A stretch of DNA of 64,000 nt, from contig SJOL01000924.1 in the NCBI GenBank assembly GCA_004794785.1, positions 1 through 64,000 of the forward strand. The letters run 5' to 3'. The notes beneath the pieces are model-generated. The model had not been told where the DNA came from, did no database searches, and was given only the letters and a program-made list of their open reading frames with translations. Shown here one piece after another: positions 59,959 to 64,000 of the stretch (position 1 is its first letter; each line of letters begins with the position of its first letter). The DNA comes from Opisthorchis felineus. Taxonomy: Eukaryota > Platyhelminthes > Trematoda > Opisthorchiida > Opisthorchiidae. Made by a program: the position numbers and the translations under genes.

Positions 59959-62900
59959 GTGTTTCTATCAATAATACGCCATTTGATATCTTGTTATCAG
60001 GAAAATTTTAATGAAACCAGAATCCAGCGGAATTTATCTAACGCCGGTGATCTGTATTGAAGGCCGGCAGAATATTTAGAGGTAATAGCGTGGCCTCAAT
60101 TGAAATTTGTCTATTGTTATGCTAACTAAGTTCTACTAAATTGCTCGTTATTCACGTGTACGAATCGAGCGGGTTTGCTAACTGGATGGAGGTTGTGGTC
60201 CTGATTCTTTCAGTCTGCCGATGAGATTTCACGTTAAATCAGGGCATAAACGATATATTTCCAAATTCTACTTAGTACATAAGTTATGACCCCTGAGTTT
60301 TACATTGGCAAATATACTCAAATTGAGGGCAAGCCGGTATCTGCTTACTTGGTTGCAATATGTCTAACGCAGTGGTAAATTCCTTAGTAAAAACGATTAT
60401 AATGTATCTGTGTGACACATACTAATTGGCCGTACGTGAAGCCTTCCAGTGTCTCCTCTGAAATGAATTCCGTCAGTATTGACAATTCTCAAGTGTCCGC
60501 ATCCCGATTGTCTCATTATTCCGCTGGATTGCACAATGATAATTTAGATGATCAGGATCTGTGCAAATCTATAAAGTTTTTTCGGTACTCTACTTCACTA
60601 ACATGGTCACAGATATGTTCTTCAAAGTAGCACGATTAACAGATTGTTTGCCGTTAAACAAGCTGCATTAAAACGAATGTTTTTCGAAAAACATATTGGC
60701 TTTTAGAGAATGAGTTTTGAGTTCTTTCAATAACACCGTATCCTCACAAGTCAAAAAAGTCTACTGGTACAGAGTAGAAGTTGTCGCAACATTTTTATAG
60801 TTTTTTCGACTTTTTGCTACCTTCCTTAAGAGTCAGAATTTAAAATATCATTGTGAGTGAACTATCAGCATAAGGCCGTTGGGCTATCAGGTACTAAATC
60901 ATCTGCCCGCTATCAACAACCATTGTATATAAAGCGAAATGTTCATAGATCCTCTAAGAAGGCTGGCCGTAACGGTCATCAGACTACAGTTGTGGAGAAA
61001 AAACACACCTACTTCTAGTGCATCTAAGATCTCACTTTACTAATAACTGGACTAGGGAATCCGTGTGTCAGTTGAACGAAACCACTTTAATAAAATTTTT
61101 GTCGGACAGAGAGAATGGCACCCACATAGGTAATGTGTAAGCAAATAAGAAAAACATTCTGCCAAGAAATGCAGGTGGATATCATTTTTTTAGTGATTCT
61201 ACGATAACGGAACATGTACTAGATACATGGTCTAGAATATGTGTATAAAACGGGGAAGATTTATGACGAGAATCCCCGAACAGACGGAATGAAGAAAGCC
61301 TTGCATCACACTGCATGAAATCAAACTTGTCATTGTGCATCACAGACACTTTTTGCTTGCCTGCGCGTATTAAGATCAGAGAGAGCACAAATGCATTTTC
61401 GAACAGTTTAGCATAGTGGTCGAGCAGGAAAATAAAACGAAATCGAATTCATGGAGGCATATTACTCAAATGAGAAGGCTGTCAGCACATCAAATGGGTC
61501 TGACCAAATCTAGCAACTCCTGATAACTAACAAACACTCTAGAACAAAACCATGAAAGATGCCAGGGAAGAAACCAACTAGGTACCCAAGAAGAAAACAG
61601 CCCTCGTAAACGTTCAGCAGCTTGAAAAACAAGCAATAAAGCAACCTAAATTACGCATAGACCAATGAAATCTAAAATGACAAAATACTAAAAAGGGGTC
61701 CAGTTCACCAAACAAAGTACGGACTTACTGACTAGAATGCCACTTGCAAGACTGTTAAAGAAACCAATCGGAGTGAACAAATGGGGCCTCTGAATTGCAG
61801 CTCTCAAGACCCAAATAAATGAAAGCTAAGAAAACATTTCAAGAAGACATAAAATGAAACCGTACATTATCCTCGAGCAGACACTTTTTGTAAATATCAA
61901 AAGTTAATTTAGCGTTAGATGAAAGCGAACGGAATTAACTGAATTTATTGACGTAACCAAAGACTCGCTATCTGCCCTTATATTATGATGAAACTTGCAA
62001 ACCAATAGCCGAGTTCGGTGAGCAGATCAAGTGCCACCTGATAAATAGCCAACAAAAAGAATCTAAATAACGCACGCAAACGTGAAATGGTACGTTTGCA
62101 AATTACGTCTCACTTTAGGCTTACATGTTCAGTACAAAAGCGTGAACGAATTAAAAAGGGCAGCACTCAGTGGAACTCATTAATTGTTATGCAAATTTGA
62201 TGAGCTTCATCCGTTATATAATCTAATCATTTCAATTGGCAACTGTGGTACTCCGATTTAGAAAAATATTTATTGCTCTAAAACCAATTTAGATAAACCT
62301 ATCCTTCAGTCCAAACGTAAGCGGTTTTTCTACTGAAATGTCTGTTGGAAAGAAATACTTAATTTTGTTAAATTATTTGAACAAATAATTGCAGTAGGTG
62401 TAACTTTGGCAGCAAATATTTCTAGTCCCAGAAACAATAAAGAAGAATGCTTAGAAAAATGTAATAGTTAGAACTTTTACCTCCGCAAAACCCATACAAT
62501 TTATCTTTCAAAAATTTGCTGAAAAATTCTTTTGCATAGGTTTTGCTAAATAGGGCCATAAAAGTCTAGCTGACTGCAGCAGGAAAGATAAAGTTGTTTT
62601 TTATTTTCACCCGCTGACTTTTGCACTAGCCTGCTAAATCCTGATTTCCACTGTAGGTAGATACAACTGAAATAAAATATACCCTTAGGAACGTAGAAAT
62701 CATGGGATAGTTACATGTGAGTTGCCGAAAATGCAGTTTTTCTACGTACAGCAATCAATGGCAAAGTTAAGATAAACATCACCTGTTCCACTGCATAGGG
62801 AGAACGCTGTAAAGACGAGTGAACAGAAATATCAGATTGTACTGCAGGTCCTTGCATTTTCAGTCCAATCGTTTTATGAACTCTTTTGTTATAACAAGCT

Positions 62901-64000
62901 CCTCTCAAAGCTATACGTGTGTGACAATAAAGTTTCAATGAATACCAGTGTTTGGGATCAATTACTTATTCGTGTGAGCAAACTCCACGTACACAAGAGG
63001 GATCGGATATGAGTACTGACAATCTCCTCACAGATATACACTATATTAGAGATAAATCGCCTGCGATTATAATACCGCGCTCATCCAACAGCCCAACGAT
63101 GTATGCACGTGACTGTAAGGTGAAGTTTTCAGCCTTAATGAGACAGCGTATTTGGAAAACCCGGTTCTGGTTACTAGCAATAGATATATGGCTATCTGTA
63201 TTTTTGCAAAACCATATCCTAACTGCAACGTTCCGGTTAGATTACATCGGATATGGCGTTACGGGTAGTATGACAGAAATCAAAGGCGCCAAAATGTATG
63301 GTATGGTAATGGACAAAATATCATCTCAGTCGATGTCTTAACGTAAAGCACCGCAAATTTTACCATTTTTCTAAATGATTCTATACATTACAAGAAAATA
63401 CAACACGTATACATCTGTAGCACAACTGACAAATTTAAGACAACCTTGGATGTCTCTATCAACATTCAAAATTTTTCCAAGTTTACTCCTTAAAATGTGG
63501 GCAACTAAAAGCTTTCGACAGAGAAACTTTGTGGAACGCGATGAAAACTCTAACACTAAGAATAATATCGCTTGCTTATCTTCAAAGGAACGCTGTGTTT
63601 GTTATTCAACGGGTTTCTTAATAAAAATTGGTGTGATTATGCAGCCTACAGGAAAGACTTGACTGAGTCACACAAACGTAAGTTCATACATTTGCCAAAT
63701 GCGTCTCAGGTGAGACTGCTATTTTCTATCCAACAGAGCAAAATAATCAATAAATGCGGCCCTAAGCAGAACTTACTTTACCATCCAAACTTGATTTGCT
63801 TCAGTCATTCTATGATCGGCTCATTTTTTCATCTGTTACGGTAATATGCTGATTTGGAGCGTGATTTACTGTTTTTGAAACCCTCCAGCCAGGCCTGTTT
63901 CCGCGGCCAGACGTAAGGAAGTATCCTACGAAAATGCAGTTTAGAAAAAGCTAATTATTTTTATTACATTTTTTCAACGAATAAATACAATGAAGACAAG

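Larger units (their letters stand above)
57539..64000 (+). other. MEG-3: 5' part of a further micro-exon gene, running off the right edge
   Basis: A signal-peptide exon at 57,539-57,599 and a good micro-exon at 58,549-58,569 are supported, plus a weaker one at 59,929. The TEPLVPR-type exon and later exons would be expected several kb downstream and were not found before 64,000. Beyond about 60,000 the sequence is AT-rich with no supported gene: the open frames at 60,412-60,630 and 62,952-63,341 (129 codons) lack domains and partner copies. Confidence 0.5.

Noticed and set aside
62619..62645. 27 nt exon candidate near the right end
   Set aside because: Phase-1 reading has a TAA; only phase 2 is open.
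62952..63341. 129-codon plus-strand open frame as a gene
   Set aside because: No domain, no partner copy, internal splice-like sites, and similar chance-length frames occur throughout the AT-rich part.
1..64000. CRISPR array, bacterial operon or prophage
   Set aside because: No direct-repeat/spacer pattern, no ribosome-binding-site-led gene strings; the content is eukaryotic.

Overview
The window looks like eukaryotic nuclear DNA from a parasitic flatworm (tapeworm or fluke; genus not determinable by eye). Three things point there: long intron-like AT-rich tracts with GT-AG exons, a CR1-like LINE with a PHD finger in ORF1 beside Mag-type and other Ty3/Gypsy elements, and an array of genes built from phase-1 micro-exons of the kind first described in schistosomes. 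No bacterial operons, rRNA genes or intact tRNA genes were seen.

Layout. Positions 1-19,861 are a retroelement pile-up. Fragments of a minus-strand CR1-like LINE lie at 1-1,905, 3,990-4,560 and 5,335-6,150. A minus-strand Mag-like Gypsy element (Gypsy A, 8,012-16,681) is split by another, nearly full-length copy of the same LINE (about 8,390-12,946). Gypsy A abuts a plus-strand element of a second Gypsy lineage (Gypsy B, 16,690-19,861), whose pol is interrupted by a solo LTR of the Gypsy A family (19,256-19,424). All of these carry stops and frameshifts and look dead.

Positions about 24,200-64,000 appear to hold a head-to-tail array of paralogous secreted-protein micro-exon genes on the plus strand: the 3' end of one copy (MEG-0, 24,212-25,301), two apparently complete copies (MEG-1, 26,641-39,415; MEG-2, 42,962-56,107) and the 5' end of a fourth (MEG-3, from 57,539). 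Each complete copy has a signal-peptide exon ending in phase 1, a series of 15-24 nt symmetric phase-1 micro-exons and a terminal exon with the stop. Equivalent micro-exons of MEG-1 and MEG-2 match in length, phase, order and partly in sequence (for example peptides TEPLVPR and TQPLVPR). Joining the core exons gives open reading frames of 114 and 81 codons. The unit is about 14-15 kb once Gypsy C, a 5'-truncated relative of Gypsy B at 40,381-42,600 between MEG-1 and MEG-2, is subtracted. Other content is a tRNA-like SINE, a three-copy short dispersed repeat, a (TA)n microsatellite next to an ambiguous base, and a roughly 500 bp intronic segment shared by MEG-1 and MEG-2.

All exon calls come from reading splice signals, phase and paralogue comparison; no transcript data or database search was available.
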